NCBI RefSeq assembly: GCF_001888185.1
Contig: NZ_CP016365.1
Location: 62,001 to 126,000 of the forward strand
Source of the DNA: Phaeobacter porticola
GTDB taxonomy: Bacteria > Pseudomonadota > Alphaproteobacteria > Rhodobacterales > Rhodobacteraceae
DNA: 64,000 bases
Direction: 5' to 3'
Made by a program: the position numbers and the translations under genes. Position 1 is the stretch's first letter, and each line of letters begins with the position of its first letter. The notes beneath the pieces are model-generated. The model saw only the letters and a list, made by a program, of their open reading frames with translations. It was not told the DNA's origin and ran no database searches. Of this stretch, positions 1 through 9,187 are shown piece by piece.

Positions 1-900
1 GTTCCAACTGGACAGGGCTACTTGTTCTGCGGGTTTCAGGGCAGGGGCAGCAGCCCCATGGCCAGCTGGTGATGCGGCGCGACGTGGGTCGAACGCATAG
101 CTGAGCTGTACAGCAAGGGCGGAGCCGTTTATGTAAGAGCCGCCCAGCGTTACACCATTGTCGAAACGATAGGATGTACCGATGTTGATAGGTGAGTCTA
201 CATCCGTCAGCCCGCGCTGCGTTTCAGCGGTGTAGGTGTCAGAGGAATATTCAGCCATTACCGACCATTGCGGCGTCACATTCCAACGTAGTCCGCCGAA
301 CAAGGCAGCGTCGCCACGAAACCAGTTACCAAAATCCAGCTGACCGGTGGTTGAAATCCCGCCTGCGTTTGAATCTGCACGGGTATCGAACCGCCCATCA
401 ACGACAGTGAGCGGGTTGCGCTGTCCACCCCGTCCCGCAAGTCGCCCCCAACCAATCCCACCGGTCACAGAGACGTTTGGTGTTAGATGTTTCGTTGCGA
501 CGAGGTATTCGCTTGCATAGACGCCTGTTCCACCGAAATCACGTAGACCAAGGGCAATGGCCGGTCCTGCCGGAGTTTCTCTGCGCAGCTGGAAATGAAC
601 GTCAAAGCTACGGTCATAGCGGCTAAGACCAACTCCGGCATCAAAATCCCGCAAATAGCTGTATCGAAAGCTGCCATAGACACTGGGCAATAATTGAAAG
701 GTCAGAGTGTTTCGGCTGGTGTCTTTAAAATTTGACGTGGTCAGTGCCAGGGTGCCATCCGGCAGCACCTCGGCTGTGGGAATGTCGATCAAACCGGGCG
801 TGCCATAGGTTGACAGCGTTTGGGCTGGTGCCTGCATGGCAACCAGCTGGCCACTGAGCGCACCCAGGCAGCCAATCATAAGATATGCGTGTACCCGCAT
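1..900 (-). CDS. YjbH-like exopolysaccharide-associated outer membrane protein (partial, 3' end beyond window)
   Basis: An uninterrupted reading frame of 300 codons runs from an ATG at 898-900 to the left edge, so the C-terminus is missing. The N-terminus is a secretory signal with a short charged start, a hydrophobic stretch and a likely cleavage after AQA-like residues near 27. The mature start LSTYGTPGLIDIPTAEV, followed by alternating short strands rich in Gly, Tyr and Phe (FRYSYLRDFDAGVGL, YRFDNGVTLGGSY), is typical of the YjbH/DUF940 family. That family is linked to exopolysaccharide export and is predicted to form beta structure in the outer membrane. The family assignment is from recalled motif patterns. 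The neighbouring gene at 1028 is divergent, and no polysaccharide genes are visible here. Confidence 0.72.
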   Translation of the reverse strand, partial: MRVHAYLMIGCLGALSGQLVAMQAPAQTLSTYGTPGLIDIPTAEVLPDGTLALTTSNFKDTSRNTLTFQLLPSVYGSFRYSYLRDFDAGVGLSRYDRSFDVHFQLRRETPAGPAIALGLRDFGGTGVYASEYLVATKHLTPNVSVTGGIGWGRLAGRGGQRNPLTVVDGRFDTRADSNAGGISTTGQLDFGNWFRGDAALFGGLRWNVTPQWSVMAEYSSDTYTAETQRGLTDVDSPINIGTSYRFDNGVTLGGSYINGSALAVQLSYAFDPRRAASPAGHGAAAPALKPAEQVALSSWN

Positions 901-1027
901 TCCCACCCAGCCTCGTCGTGCCCACCTTTTTTGGTGGTGCGTTATTCACACTGCGCCTAACCCCGCCTAACACTACGACAGCAAAGCGGTCGATTGAAAA
1001 GCGTCAGGCCCCCACGGAGCAGTGATT

Positions 1028-1762
1028 ATGTTCAAAAGGTTAATTACCAGATTTTGGCGGAAGCGGCAAGATTTCGCAGCTATCGACCCCGGATTGCGCT
1101 TTTATGTGATAGGTGATGTCCACGGATGCGACGACCTGCTAGCGCAGCTATTGGAACAGTTGGACCCGGGTGTTCCCGTGGTTTGCCTGGGGGACTATGT
1201 GGATCGTGGTGAGCAAAGCTCCGCGGTACTGCGCCGCCTAATGGCGCAGCCAGAGGTGACGGCACTGATGGGTAATCACGAGTCCATGCTACTGGATTTC
1301 CTACGCGACCCGAGTGCCAACGCCGCTGCCTGGCTGCGCAGTGGTGGTCTGCAAACACTTGCAAGCTTTGATGTTGGTGGGATCTCTGAGCGTTCATCTG
1401 AGATGGCTTTGAAAAAAGCCGCAGATACTCTGGCAGATGCGATGGGGGGGGAGATGATCGAATGGCTACGCAATCTGCCGTTGTCCTGTCAGTTCGGAAA
1501 TGTCTTTGTTGCACACGCAGGGGCGGATCCGGGTGCGCCTGTTACGACCCAATCTCGTCAGGCCTTGTTATGGGGGCACCGGGAGGCGCGGCTGACCCCC
1601 CGTAGCGATGGTGTTTGGGTTGTTCATGGCCACTGGATCGTATCCGAACCCATAGTCGAAGAAGGGCGTATCGCGCTCGATACAGGGGCGTTCGCGACAG
1701 GTCGTTTGACGGCGGCAGAGCTACGTCCCGGTAGTGTGCAGTTCATTGGCATGTCGCGATAA
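1028..1762 (+). CDS. PPP-family metallophosphatase (PrpA-like serine/threonine phosphatase)
   Basis: This 244-residue protein carries the full PPP metallophosphoesterase signature: GDVHG at about residues 29-33, GDYVDRG at 55-61, GNHE at 82-85, then VAHAG and a C-terminal VHGHW. These residues bind the dinuclear metal centre that hydrolyses phosphoesters. Length and motif spacing fit the small bacterial PrpA/B or ApaH-like phosphatases; whether the substrate is phosphoprotein or a dinucleotide cannot be told. I chose the ATG at 1028 because GGAG at 1015-1018 sits 9 bases upstream. An in-frame GTG at 1022 lies too close to that ribosome site. It stands alone between a divergent gene and a convergent one. 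Confidence 0.85.
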   Translation: MFKRLITRFWRKRQDFAAIDPGLRFYVIGDVHGCDDLLAQLLEQLDPGVPVVCLGDYVDRGEQSSAVLRRLMAQPEVTALMGNHESMLLDFLRDPSANAAAWLRSGGLQTLASFDVGGISERSSEMALKKAADTLADAMGGEMIEWLRNLPLSCQFGNVFVAHAGADPGAPVTTQSRQALLWGHREARLTPRSDGVWVVHGHWIVSEPIVEEGRIALDTGAFATGRLTAAELRPGSVQFIGMSR

Positions 1763-1775
1763 CAATTCTACAAGG

Positions 1776-2828
1776 TCAGCCCGCGATCTTGCGCATTGCC
1801 ATTTCGATGGGGCCGTGTTTCGCCCAACGCGACCACAGGAGCGCATAGACCGTTGCAAAGGCGCAGAAGATGAGAGCTGCCAGAAGGGCCGTTGCGGCCG
1901 TCTGCCCGCCCAATAGACCCAATTCTTCAAGCGTACCCATCCCGATAAGGATATGCGCGATATATAGCGTCAGGGTCTGCCGCCCTGCTGGGACCAAAAG
2001 CTTTGCAATGCCAATGCGTTGCAGCACAGGTGCTAGCAACAAACATGTGCCAATCACAATGCTGGCAGCTGACAACCCGGCAATCATGTACAGGGGCATT
2101 GGTGGGATTGGCAGTGTCGTCACCAGTTGAGCCAGCTCCAGGTTGATATCGCTTAGACGCCTGACGGCCAGCTGACTGAGCCCCCCGACACCCAAATAGA
2201 TTACCAAGCCAAATAGGCTAAGACCGACCTGAAATTTCCATTTTTGGAGCGGTAAGCGAGACAGAATGATACCAAAAAGCAGGAACGCAAACCAAGGTAC
2301 TACCGGATGCCATCCATTGAACAATAGGTGTCGAAGAAAGCCACTGAACGTCCAAAGATCAGAGTAAGTGTAGAGTTTCCAATCCCAGCCTGCATCATAA
2401 TCCAAAGTGAAAATCATCACGGGGAAGGTCAGGATCAATGTGACAACCAGGGCACTTAGCTGTTTTGTCGACGCTCTCAAAAGGAATGCACCAAGCAGAA
2501 AGTAGATCGCGTAATAATGCAGGATATCTGCATCGAAGATCACCATGTTGACCAGGCCGAGAGCCATCAGAAATGTAGCGCGACGTATGGTAGTCGAGAT
2601 GGTACTTTGTTCGGATCGTCTGGCCGCGAGTCCTAACCCTATGCCGGCTAAAACGACGAAACAGGCGGCGGCCCGCCCTTCCAGCGCAGTGGTGAATGCG
2701 ACGATAAGGCCGGTACCTCCTTCCGCACCCATAGCAATCTTGAAATTGACAATGACCATTCCAGCAAACGCAATATAGCGCGCAAGATCAAGCCCTTGTA
2801 GGCGGACGGTGGAGGTTTTGGGGTGCAT
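1776..2828 (-). CDS. DUF418/YeiB-like multi-spanning membrane protein
   Basis: A 350-residue hydrophobic protein with about nine to ten predicted membrane segments. The N-terminal motif RLQGLDLARYIAF followed by GMVIVNF, and an arginine-containing loop after the third helix, match the DUF418/YeiB group of predicted inner-membrane proteins related to heparan-alpha-glucosaminide acetyltransferases and acyltransferase-3 proteins. No catalytic function is established from sequence. A perfect inverted repeat at 2843-2860 lies 15 bases upstream of the ATG and looks like a TetR-type operator. The gene is convergent with the phosphatase at 1028 with 13 bases between stops. Confidence 0.72.
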   Translation of the reverse strand: MHPKTSTVRLQGLDLARYIAFAGMVIVNFKIAMGAEGGTGLIVAFTTALEGRAAACFVVLAGIGLGLAARRSEQSTISTTIRRATFLMALGLVNMVIFDADILHYYAIYFLLGAFLLRASTKQLSALVVTLILTFPVMIFTLDYDAGWDWKLYTYSDLWTFSGFLRHLLFNGWHPVVPWFAFLLFGIILSRLPLQKWKFQVGLSLFGLVIYLGVGGLSQLAVRRLSDINLELAQLVTTLPIPPMPLYMIAGLSAASIVIGTCLLLAPVLQRIGIAKLLVPAGRQTLTLYIAHILIGMGTLEELGLLGGQTAATALLAALIFCAFATVYALLWSRWAKHGPIEMAMRKIAG

Positions 2829-3238
2829 AATATTTCCTATTGAATGAACGTCCGTTCATTATATGGAAGCTTGCCAAAATTATTCAACACAGATTTACGC
2901 AAAGCCTCGGATGCGTAGAGATCAGGCCACGCGTAGGTTTGTTGATCGCTCGCGACCTCTTGATGTGGCAAAGCGTGCTACATCACCTGAACGGAGTAGC
3001 AAAACAGGCTGATTTCGCACGAATGATACGTCATTTCGCCTAGCAATGTTGCATGAGTGGCTGTTTAGATTGAGCTGTGCTGACTGCAGCAGCCTGGCAA
3101 AAGTTGAATAAATCGCTCCTTGACTAAAATTTTGGTGACATCCTATCGTATGATTTATCGGTAACCTAATGGTGGGTTTTTCTGGTTTTGCCCAGTACGG
3201 GCGGCGCCGAATTGGCGATTGTGGAGTGATTGGTAGAT
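2829..3238. other. Intergenic region between DUF418-like gene and RTX gene
   Basis: About 410 bases without a credible gene. The left end holds the palindromic operator at 2843-2860. The right end must hold the promoter of the RTX gene; a hexamer pair cannot be assigned with confidence. Nothing else recognisable was seen. Confidence 0.6.
2843..2860. promoter_or_regulatory. Palindromic operator, TetR-type
   Basis: AATGAACG-TC-CGTTCATT is a perfect 8-bp inverted repeat around a 2-bp centre. It resembles operators of TetR-family repressors, which often contain GAACG/CGTTC half sites. It lies 15 bases upstream of the DUF418-like start codon, where bound protein would overlap the promoter or leader. 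No TetR gene is present within the window, so the regulator must act in trans. Confidence 0.65.
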
Positions 3239-4318
3239 ATGCCGAATGCTGTTTTGAACGATGTGTTGGAATTGGAAGATTGGCTCGAATACATCGGGGG
3301 CGCTGTAGCTTATAGTGGTAATACGGATTTGTTGGCCGCGTTTAACGCGAGTAATGTAACGCAGCTGACGGTAGGGGAGTTCCTTGCGATCATTGATGCC
3401 GCGGAACAGGCGATTCTCGCGATAGATTGGCAAGAAATCGTGAGCCAAGTTGCGGCGCTACTGGAGACGCCGATTATTTCAGAACAACTGACAGCCGTGG
3501 AAAAACAGGCTATTCTTGATGCCATCGCACAAATTGAACCCAGTGATATTACCGACGGTTTCGACCTATTGCGCACGGAATTCGCAGGGATCGAAACAGG
3601 AACCCTGGTTGTCGATGCACTGAATATTGTCGGCGTAGAGACACCTGTTGGGACGGCCGCCAACGATGTGCTTACGGGCACCGTTGGTAGTGACGACGTC
3701 GGACTGGCGGCTGGAGATGATGTCTTTGTCGCCGGGCAGGGCGACCTTGGTAACGACACGATCCGGGGTGGCGCCGGGAATGACACAATCAACGGGGGCT
3801 CTGGGCAGGATGAGCTGTTCGGTGGTAGTGGTGAAGATCTGCTACGAGGCGGTTGGGGATCCGACCTGATGAAAGGCGGTCGCCAAGCTGACGTGCTGAA
3901 TGGCGCGCAGGGTCGCGATACCATCTATGGTGAAGGTGGAGCTGATCGCCTTGACGGTGGGTCAGGAAATGATCGGCTGGTTGGTGGTGCGGGTCATGAC
4001 ACAATCCTCGGTGGAAGCGGTATTGATCGACTGTTTGGTGGCAGTGGTAACGACAGTCTTGTCGGCGGCGCACAGGCAGATTACTTTATTTTCCGTGGTA
4101 ACTTTGGTGATGACACAATTCGTGGCTTTGCAGCGCGAAGTGATGCAGAGAAAATTGACCTGAGAGCGGTTGCGGCGATCTCTGATCTCACTGACCTTCG
4201 GGGCAATCACCTCTCACAGGACGGCAACAATGCAATAATTGAAGACGGTCTTGGCAATACGATCACGTTGCTAGGCGTTGACATAGATGACCTAGGTACA
4301 GGTGATTTCTTGTTTTGA
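3239..4318 (+). CDS. RTX-repeat calcium-binding protein (hemolysin-type repeats)
   Basis: A 359-residue acidic protein. The N-terminal 120 residues are mostly helical without a signal peptide. From about residue 135 to 285 there are about a dozen nonapeptide repeats of the form GGxGxDxLx (for example GGSGNDRLV, GGAGHDTIL, GGSGNDSLV), which form a calcium-loaded beta roll. The C-terminus ends DDLGTGDFLF, and a short hydrophobic tail of this kind is typical of type I secretion substrates. No type I secretion genes are in the window. The start is uncertain: ATG at 3239 has GGAG 12 bases upstream, while an in-frame TTG at 3230 lies too close to it. A strong terminator follows. Confidence 0.82.
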   Translation: MPNAVLNDVLELEDWLEYIGGAVAYSGNTDLLAAFNASNVTQLTVGEFLAIIDAAEQAILAIDWQEIVSQVAALLETPIISEQLTAVEKQAILDAIAQIEPSDITDGFDLLRTEFAGIETGTLVVDALNIVGVETPVGTAANDVLTGTVGSDDVGLAAGDDVFVAGQGDLGNDTIRGGAGNDTINGGSGQDELFGGSGEDLLRGGWGSDLMKGGRQADVLNGAQGRDTIYGEGGADRLDGGSGNDRLVGGAGHDTILGGSGIDRLFGGSGNDSLVGGAQADYFIFRGNFGDDTIRGFAARSDAEKIDLRAVAAISDLTDLRGNHLSQDGNNAIIEDGLGNTITLLGVDIDDLGTGDFLF

Positions 4319-4335
4319 GGTATAGTGCAAATTCC

Positions 4336-4368
4336 GGCCGCGCATTACGTTGCGCGGCCCAATTTCTT
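4336..4368 (+). terminator. Rho-independent terminator after RTX gene
   Basis: GGCCGCGC at 4336-4343 pairs with GCGCGGCC at 4352-4359 around an 8-base loop, followed by AATTTCTTT. It lies 18 bases after the RTX stop codon. Confidence 0.75.
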
Positions 4369-4415
4369 TATGGCAACGGCCGAGATATCGGACCACTCTG
4401 GCAGTCTTTGGTCAT

Positions 4416-5567
4416 CTAGCCTAGGTCGCGCAACAGCGCCTGCGAGGGCGTCCCGGTAGCTGGCAACCCACGACTTTGCTGGTACGAGCGGATTGCCTTT
4501 TCGCTATTGGGTCCAATCACGCCATCTGCGCCATCAGTGTCAAAACCCTTTGCGGTCAGGCGCTTTTGTAGGGCGATGCGATCGTCCTTGGTCAACCCAT
4601 TGGCATCTGGAGGGAAGTTGCTGTGCAGAGGCCCTGCGCCACCAATACGATCGGCCAAATGGCCGACGCCAATCGCATAAGCGTCTGAGTTGTTGTAGCG
4701 TTTGATGGCGCGGAAATTTTTAGTCACGGCAAACCTTGGTCCGCCGGATTGTGGCTGGATCACACTGCCGCTAGCGGGTGTAGAGCCGACCACTTCTTGT
4801 CCCCAACGTTGTCCTCGGGTCCAGCCATTGCGGGCGAGATAGGCGGCGGTTGAGGCGAGAGCATCGCTGGGATCTTCGGACCAGATGTCGCGGCGTCCGT
4901 CACCTGTAAAATCGACGGCAAATGCCTGATAAGACGTCGGAATGAACTGGGTATGGCCCATTGCACCGGCCCAGCTGCCCGTCATTCGCTCGGCGGTTAT
5001 GTCGCCGTTCTGCAGAATCTTCAGCGCAGCAATCAGTTGTTTTTCAAAAAACGCGCCCCGGCGGCCATCGAATGCCAGTGTTGATGTCGCAGAGATCACC
5101 GGTACGTCGCCGCGGCGTTCCCCAAAAAAGCTCTCTAGCCCCCAGATTGCAGTGATGATTTCCGCATCGACACCATAGGTTTTCTCAAGCGTGGCAAGCG
5201 TGCTGCGATGGCGGGCAAAGGCGGCACGGCCCTTGGTCACCCGTTCGTCTGAGGCTGCGATCGAGAGATAGTCTTCCAGGCTGCGCTTGAATTCTGTCTG
5301 ATTGCGATCACGCTTGATCACGCCCGGCAAATAGCCTGCGCCGCGAAATGCTGTGGAGAGTGTGCTACTGGAGATGCCGTTAGCAGCGGCGCGCTGACGG
5401 AAACTGGCAACCCAAGCGTCATAGGCGCTGTTCGGCACCGGGCGTAGATCAGCGGGCAAGCCACCGCTCTGGACTGAGGGGGCGTTGTTGCCCGTGACCC
5501 CGCCACTACAGGCCCCAATACCAAGCGCCATCAGGCCAAATCCAAAGCTGCGTCGTGAAATTGTCAT
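4416..5567 (-). CDS. Lytic murein transglycosylase, MltB/SLT_2 family lipoprotein
   Basis: A 383-residue protein beginning MTISRRSFGFGLM with a twin-arginine-like start and a lipobox ending at Cys20 (LGIGAC). The SLT_2 catalytic domain covers about residues 45-320. The expected general acid is Glu145 in IWGLESFFG, and further MltB motifs are SWAGAMGHTQFIP and DFTGDGRRDIW. A peptidoglycan-binding domain 1 follows at about 325-383 (GADGVIGPNSEKAI). It should cleave peptidoglycan glycan strands to 1,6-anhydromuropeptides at the outer-membrane inner face. I use the ATG at 5567 rather than an upstream in-frame start because only this one begins with the lipoprotein signal. A second member of the family lies at 14899. 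Confidence 0.88.
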   Translation of the reverse strand: MTISRRSFGFGLMALGIGACSGGVTGNNAPSVQSGGLPADLRPVPNSAYDAWVASFRQRAAANGISSSTLSTAFRGAGYLPGVIKRDRNQTEFKRSLEDYLSIAASDERVTKGRAAFARHRSTLATLEKTYGVDAEIITAIWGLESFFGERRGDVPVISATSTLAFDGRRGAFFEKQLIAALKILQNGDITAERMTGSWAGAMGHTQFIPTSYQAFAVDFTGDGRRDIWSEDPSDALASTAAYLARNGWTRGQRWGQEVVGSTPASGSVIQPQSGGPRFAVTKNFRAIKRYNNSDAYAIGVGHLADRIGGAGPLHSNFPPDANGLTKDDRIALQKRLTAKGFDTDGADGVIGPNSEKAIRSYQQSRGLPATGTPSQALLRDLG

Positions 5568-5668
5568 CTGCCTGCCTGCTTTTCGCTGCCGTTTTTTACA
5601 CAGTAGCGGATCGCTGCTGCCCTGCAAGGTGAGGCAGGCAACAATTCGCCAATGTTTCTAGGCATATC

Positions 5669-6490
5669 TTATTCTATGGGATCAAGGCTCGTGGTCAGAC
5701 GATAAAACTCCCGCTCCTCTGACGTCAGTAGGTAGATCTCATCTGCGGGTGTTACCAGTGCATGCTGCATCAAGAGCGGGTCGACCCCCATATCCTGTAG
5801 GTAGCGCATGACATCGCCCTGGCCGCGCTGGATTTGTTCAACTGCGACAAAGGCAGGCAGCACAGTGTTCTGACCAAAGTAGTGCTGGTGAACCCCAACC
5901 ATGGCATCCTGGTCAGCGTAGCGCGCCACCCCAGCGGCCAGTACATAGGGGCACGCCGATAGGCAAATATCGCTCGCGCTCATCACGGTATTCATTTTGC
6001 GCTCGCGTATTGTGCGACCGATGTCCAGTGCGTCACGCACGGATCCGCCCGGACTGTTGAGATAGACCAGTGTGGGCGGGGTATCCTGCGTTGCAAGATA
6101 TTCAGTGAACCTGGTCGCGTCACCTTCGGCGATACGACCGGTAAGGGTCAACACTGTCTTGCCCTGCCACTGTGGCGTGGCAAAGGACAATCGGCTTGGC
6201 ATGTCATCTGTGGTCGGCAAGGGGCGGCTGCCGGGTGAGGGGGCACGGGCCGGCAGCCGGTCAGGAGTGAAGCGTCTGGTCTGATCTCCGGGGCCGATTG
6301 GATCTGTCAGTCCCGGCGCGTTCGACGGCCAGGCGAGACGGGGCAAGACCTGTGCCAAGTCAGTGCCAAGTAGGGCGGCAGCAAACCCCAACTGTACAGC
6401 CAGCGCCCAACGCAGCACGCGCCAAGTGTCTGGACGTTTTTGGCTGCGCGATGCTGAGATCGGCCTAGGCTCGCGACGTTCAGTCGGCAC
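5669..6490 (-). CDS. ClpP-like periplasmic/membrane-anchored serine protease (COG3904-type)
   Basis: A single hydrophobic segment at about residues 22-48 should anchor the protein, followed by a Pro-rich linker and a ClpP/crotonase-fold domain (residues 110-270). Visible motifs are NSPGGS at 145-150 (oxyanion-hole Gly), Ser178 in CLSACPYVLAAG as the likely nucleophile and His201 or His203 in GVHQHY as the base. This layout matches COG3904 predicted periplasmic proteins. The start is uncertain. GTG at 6490 overlaps the stop of the upstream gene by 11 bases, with GGA about 10 bases before it; an in-frame ATG at 6586 would add 32 residues inside the upstream gene. It is probably translationally coupled to the gene at 6480-7850. 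Confidence 0.72.
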   Translation of the reverse strand: MPTERREPRPISASRSQKRPDTWRVLRWALAVQLGFAAALLGTDLAQVLPRLAWPSNAPGLTDPIGPGDQTRRFTPDRLPARAPSPGSRPLPTTDDMPSRLSFATPQWQGKTVLTLTGRIAEGDATRFTEYLATQDTPPTLVYLNSPGGSVRDALDIGRTIRERKMNTVMSASDICLSACPYVLAAGVARYADQDAMVGVHQHYFGQNTVLPAFVAVEQIQRGQGDVMRYLQDMGVDPLLMQHALVTPADEIYLLTSEEREFYRLTTSLDPIE

Positions 6491-7850
6491 GGCGCTGATC
6501 GTCCAGTTTGGCAATATCAGCGCCTTGAATTTCGGCTGACGGATTGTTGTCCGGTGCTGTCGAGACTTGCTGACTGGGCGTGACAACAGGGCCGACGCGA
6601 TCCAGCGAGGTGTCGATATCGCGGATTGCAGCCACGGCTGCGCGCAGCTCTGCCAACGTCATCGTATCCTCGGTTGTCGCGCCCTCGCGTCCGGCACGTA
6701 TCGCGCCCTGTGTGATAGCAACGATCAGGACCAACACGGCTGGCAAAAGGTCAATTGCGATGGCGCCAGCCCAAGACGGAACAAAGTTGCCCGCATAGAG
6801 AATGACCGCGTCGGCGGCAGAGACGGGCGTGTAGGTCGTGTCGCGCGGCGGTGTCATGCTCAGTACCGATGCGGCTGCCGCGCCAAGGCCATCAGCGCGT
6901 TGGGCCAGAACACGGCGGACGCTGTCGATGGTGGCTTGCTGACCCTGCCGGGTCACCGCATCGGTGCCATCCAGCTCAGGTGTCACGACGCTATCTGAGA
7001 GATCCCGCGCAGCCCGCTGAACCAGGGGGGCAACCGACAGTTGACGCAATTGCGTGATGACATTGGCAAGGCGCACGGCCTCTTCTGAGAATAGTACTGA
7101 ACGCTGTTCGACTGGGCCTTGTTCCACCGTGAGTGCCCGCATTCGGGACAGAATGACGTTGCCCTCGTCAAAGGCTGCCTCGACAAGCGGTTGCTGGCTG
7201 GTGATTTGGCTTTCAAGTGCGGCCAGTTCATCCGACTTCTGGCGTAGCAGACGAAAAACTGCACCTTGGCCGGCAAATCCGGACAACTGACCGGTTGCCT
7301 CCTGCTCAGAGAGGTCCACAAAGGTCTGACGTACACGCGCGACATCGCGTACAAGGCTTTGACCACTTTGGGTAATTTCGTCCGCTCGTTCGAGTGCGGT
7401 TTGATAATCCTGCACGGTTTTGGCCAAATGCTGCTCCACAGCGGCGGCGCCTGCGAGTGCGGCAGCATTCAGCCAGGATGACATGGCGATGATCGCGACC
7501 GAGCCAAGGGCCATAGAAAGCACCAGTCCAATCCGGGCTGCCACGGTGCGCACGGCGGGAACCAGCCGCATCATATAGGACCAGAACACAAAAATGCCGA
7601 CCGACACAGCAACAGAATAGGCCAGCGCCGCGATCACGGAGAACGCTCCAGTATCATCAAGCAGCGAGGACACGCCGAGATAGGTGTATATTCCGGATGC
7701 AACCGCCAAGACACCAAGAGCGGTGCCGGTGATATTATCCAGCCAGCTCAGGTGATCCTCTAGGTCGCGCGCATTTCTGGCGGCACGGGCTTCGCTGCGG
7801 CTTAGTCTGGACTGCGGTCCCGATGGGTGACCTGAATGGTCCGTTGTCAT
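6480..7850 (-). CDS. Large membrane protein of unknown function with periplasmic/cytoplasmic coiled region
   Basis: A 456-residue protein I do not recognise. Three hydrophobic segments at about residues 40-62, 70-92 and 105-135 are followed by about 220 residues rich in Glu, Gln, Ala and Leu with coiled-coil character (QDYQTALERADEI, LAALESQITSQQ). A fourth membrane segment lies near 360-395 (WAGAIAIDLLPAVLVLIV), and the tail is about 60 polar residues. The ATG at 7850 has GGGAG 8 bases upstream. It overlaps the ClpP-like protease gene, so a shared role (for example a protease with its membrane partner) is plausible but inferred. Confidence 0.7.
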   Translation of the reverse strand: MTTDHSGHPSGPQSRLSRSEARAARNARDLEDHLSWLDNITGTALGVLAVASGIYTYLGVSSLLDDTGAFSVIAALAYSVAVSVGIFVFWSYMMRLVPAVRTVAARIGLVLSMALGSVAIIAMSSWLNAAALAGAAAVEQHLAKTVQDYQTALERADEITQSGQSLVRDVARVRQTFVDLSEQEATGQLSGFAGQGAVFRLLRQKSDELAALESQITSQQPLVEAAFDEGNVILSRMRALTVEQGPVEQRSVLFSEEAVRLANVITQLRQLSVAPLVQRAARDLSDSVVTPELDGTDAVTRQGQQATIDSVRRVLAQRADGLGAAAASVLSMTPPRDTTYTPVSAADAVILYAGNFVPSWAGAIAIDLLPAVLVLIVAITQGAIRAGREGATTEDTMTLAELRAAVAAIRDIDTSLDRVGPVVTPSQQVSTAPDNNPSAEIQGADIAKLDDQRRAD

Positions 7851-8310
7851 ACGCGATGCTCCCTGTTGATTGCCCCAAGATATGGTGCATCGACGCGGAT
7901 GCAAATGTCGTTCCGGCGTTCATCGGGATTTTGCGTTTTGCGTGATGTGCGATCATCGGTCGTTTTTTGCGTGCTGTTTCGTGTTTTTAGGGTGGAGCCT
8001 GCGTTTCAGAACTCCCCGCACAATGTTCGGGCAGCACAGCAGAGACACGTTATCGAAAGCGATAAGGGCTGCGATTTCTGACTCCGATATCGAAACGTTC
8101 TTCGGAGCGAGTTACAAGTGGAAAAGCTGATGTCGCGATACGATCAATGGTGCCTATCATTAAATGATAAAAGGGAAATTTATGTGTATCCGCGACGGCA
8201 TCGTAAAGTCCCTGTTTACAGTGGGTGCTGAGTGGCGATATCAAATCGAGCAATCAAGCAGAGCACTCCGGGTCAGTTGACACCGGATCTCCAGCCCAAA
8301 TGAGGTAGAG
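7851..8310. other. Intergenic region upstream of stressosome-like operon
   Basis: About 460 bases between two divergent transcription units. It is comparatively T-rich around 7925-7995. No convincing ORF with a ribosome site, no EcfG-type GGAAC-N16-CGTT pair and no clear inverted repeat were found. The ribosome site of rsbR (GAGG at 8301-8304) is at its right end. Confidence 0.5.
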
Positions 8311-9186
8311 ATGACTGAAACCGCGACTGAAACTGTGCTCACAATCCTGCAAAACGATTTTGAAGAGATTGTTGATGCATGGATCTCCACTCAGAGCGAT
8401 GAAGGTGTCCAACGAACTGACCTGTTTAGCCACAAGGAAGGCCGCGAACAAACCAGTGCGCTTGTGAGGGCCTTGGTCACCGGCATCGAAAAAGGTGCGA
8501 CGGGCGACCGTTTCGACCTGGCCAGCGATGCTTGGTCGGAACTGCGGAATGTACTGGTTGATGTGACACAAGAGCGCAGCGAACGCGGGGTTACACCCAG
8601 CGATATGGCTTCATTCGTATTGGCGTTGAAAGCGCCGGTGTTTTACCGGCTCAAGGATCGGCTGGCTAAGTATCCTGCCAACCTGGTTGAGGAAATCTGG
8701 CTCTTCACCCGCGTTGTTGATGCGTTTGCCGTTTATTGCACAGAGGTGTTTATCGCCGAACGCGACCGCATCATTGAACAGCAACGCGATCAGATGCAGG
8801 AGCTGTCAACGCCTGTGGTGGAGCTGTGGGATAAAGTACTGACCCTGCCATTGATTGGCACGATGGATTCCGCCCGTGCTCAGGAGGTGATGGAAAACCT
8901 TCTAGAAACCATTTTACAGCGACAAGCCGAGGTTGTGATTGTTGATCTCACCGGGGTGCAGACCGTCGATACTCAGGTGGCACAACATATGTTGCGCATG
9001 GCAGCGGCAGTGCGCCTGATGGGAGCAGAATGTATCATCAGTGGCATCAGTCCGACCATCGCCCAGACCATGGTTCAGCTGGGTGTTGATGTTGGCGAGG
9101 TTACGACACGGTCGACCATTCGTAACGGCCTTGCCGACGCGTTGAGCCGGATCGGCTACGAGATCACTAAGAAAAAGGATCACTGA
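8311..9186 (+). CDS. rsbR: RsbR-family stressosome sensor scaffold (STAS domain)
   Basis: A 291-residue protein with an N-terminal helical domain of about 165 residues (globin-like RsbR_N type, variable in sequence) and a C-terminal STAS domain at about 180-285. The STAS core VIVDLTGVQTVDTQVA and ISPTIAQTMVQLGVD contains both threonines that correspond to the regulatory phosphosites of Bacillus RsbRA (VDT and IAQT). RsbR and RsbS form the stressosome shell that holds RsbT in unstressed cells. The ribosome site GAGG is 6 bases before the ATG. First gene of a five-gene operon with overlapping or almost overlapping joins. Confidence 0.88.
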   Translation: MTETATETVLTILQNDFEEIVDAWISTQSDEGVQRTDLFSHKEGREQTSALVRALVTGIEKGATGDRFDLASDAWSELRNVLVDVTQERSERGVTPSDMASFVLALKAPVFYRLKDRLAKYPANLVEEIWLFTRVVDAFAVYCTEVFIAERDRIIEQQRDQMQELSTPVVELWDKVLTLPLIGTMDSARAQEVMENLLETILQRQAEVVIVDLTGVQTVDTQVAQHMLRMAAAVRLMGAECIISGISPTIAQTMVQLGVDVGEVTTRSTIRNGLADALSRIGYEITKKKDH

Positions 9187-9187
9187 C

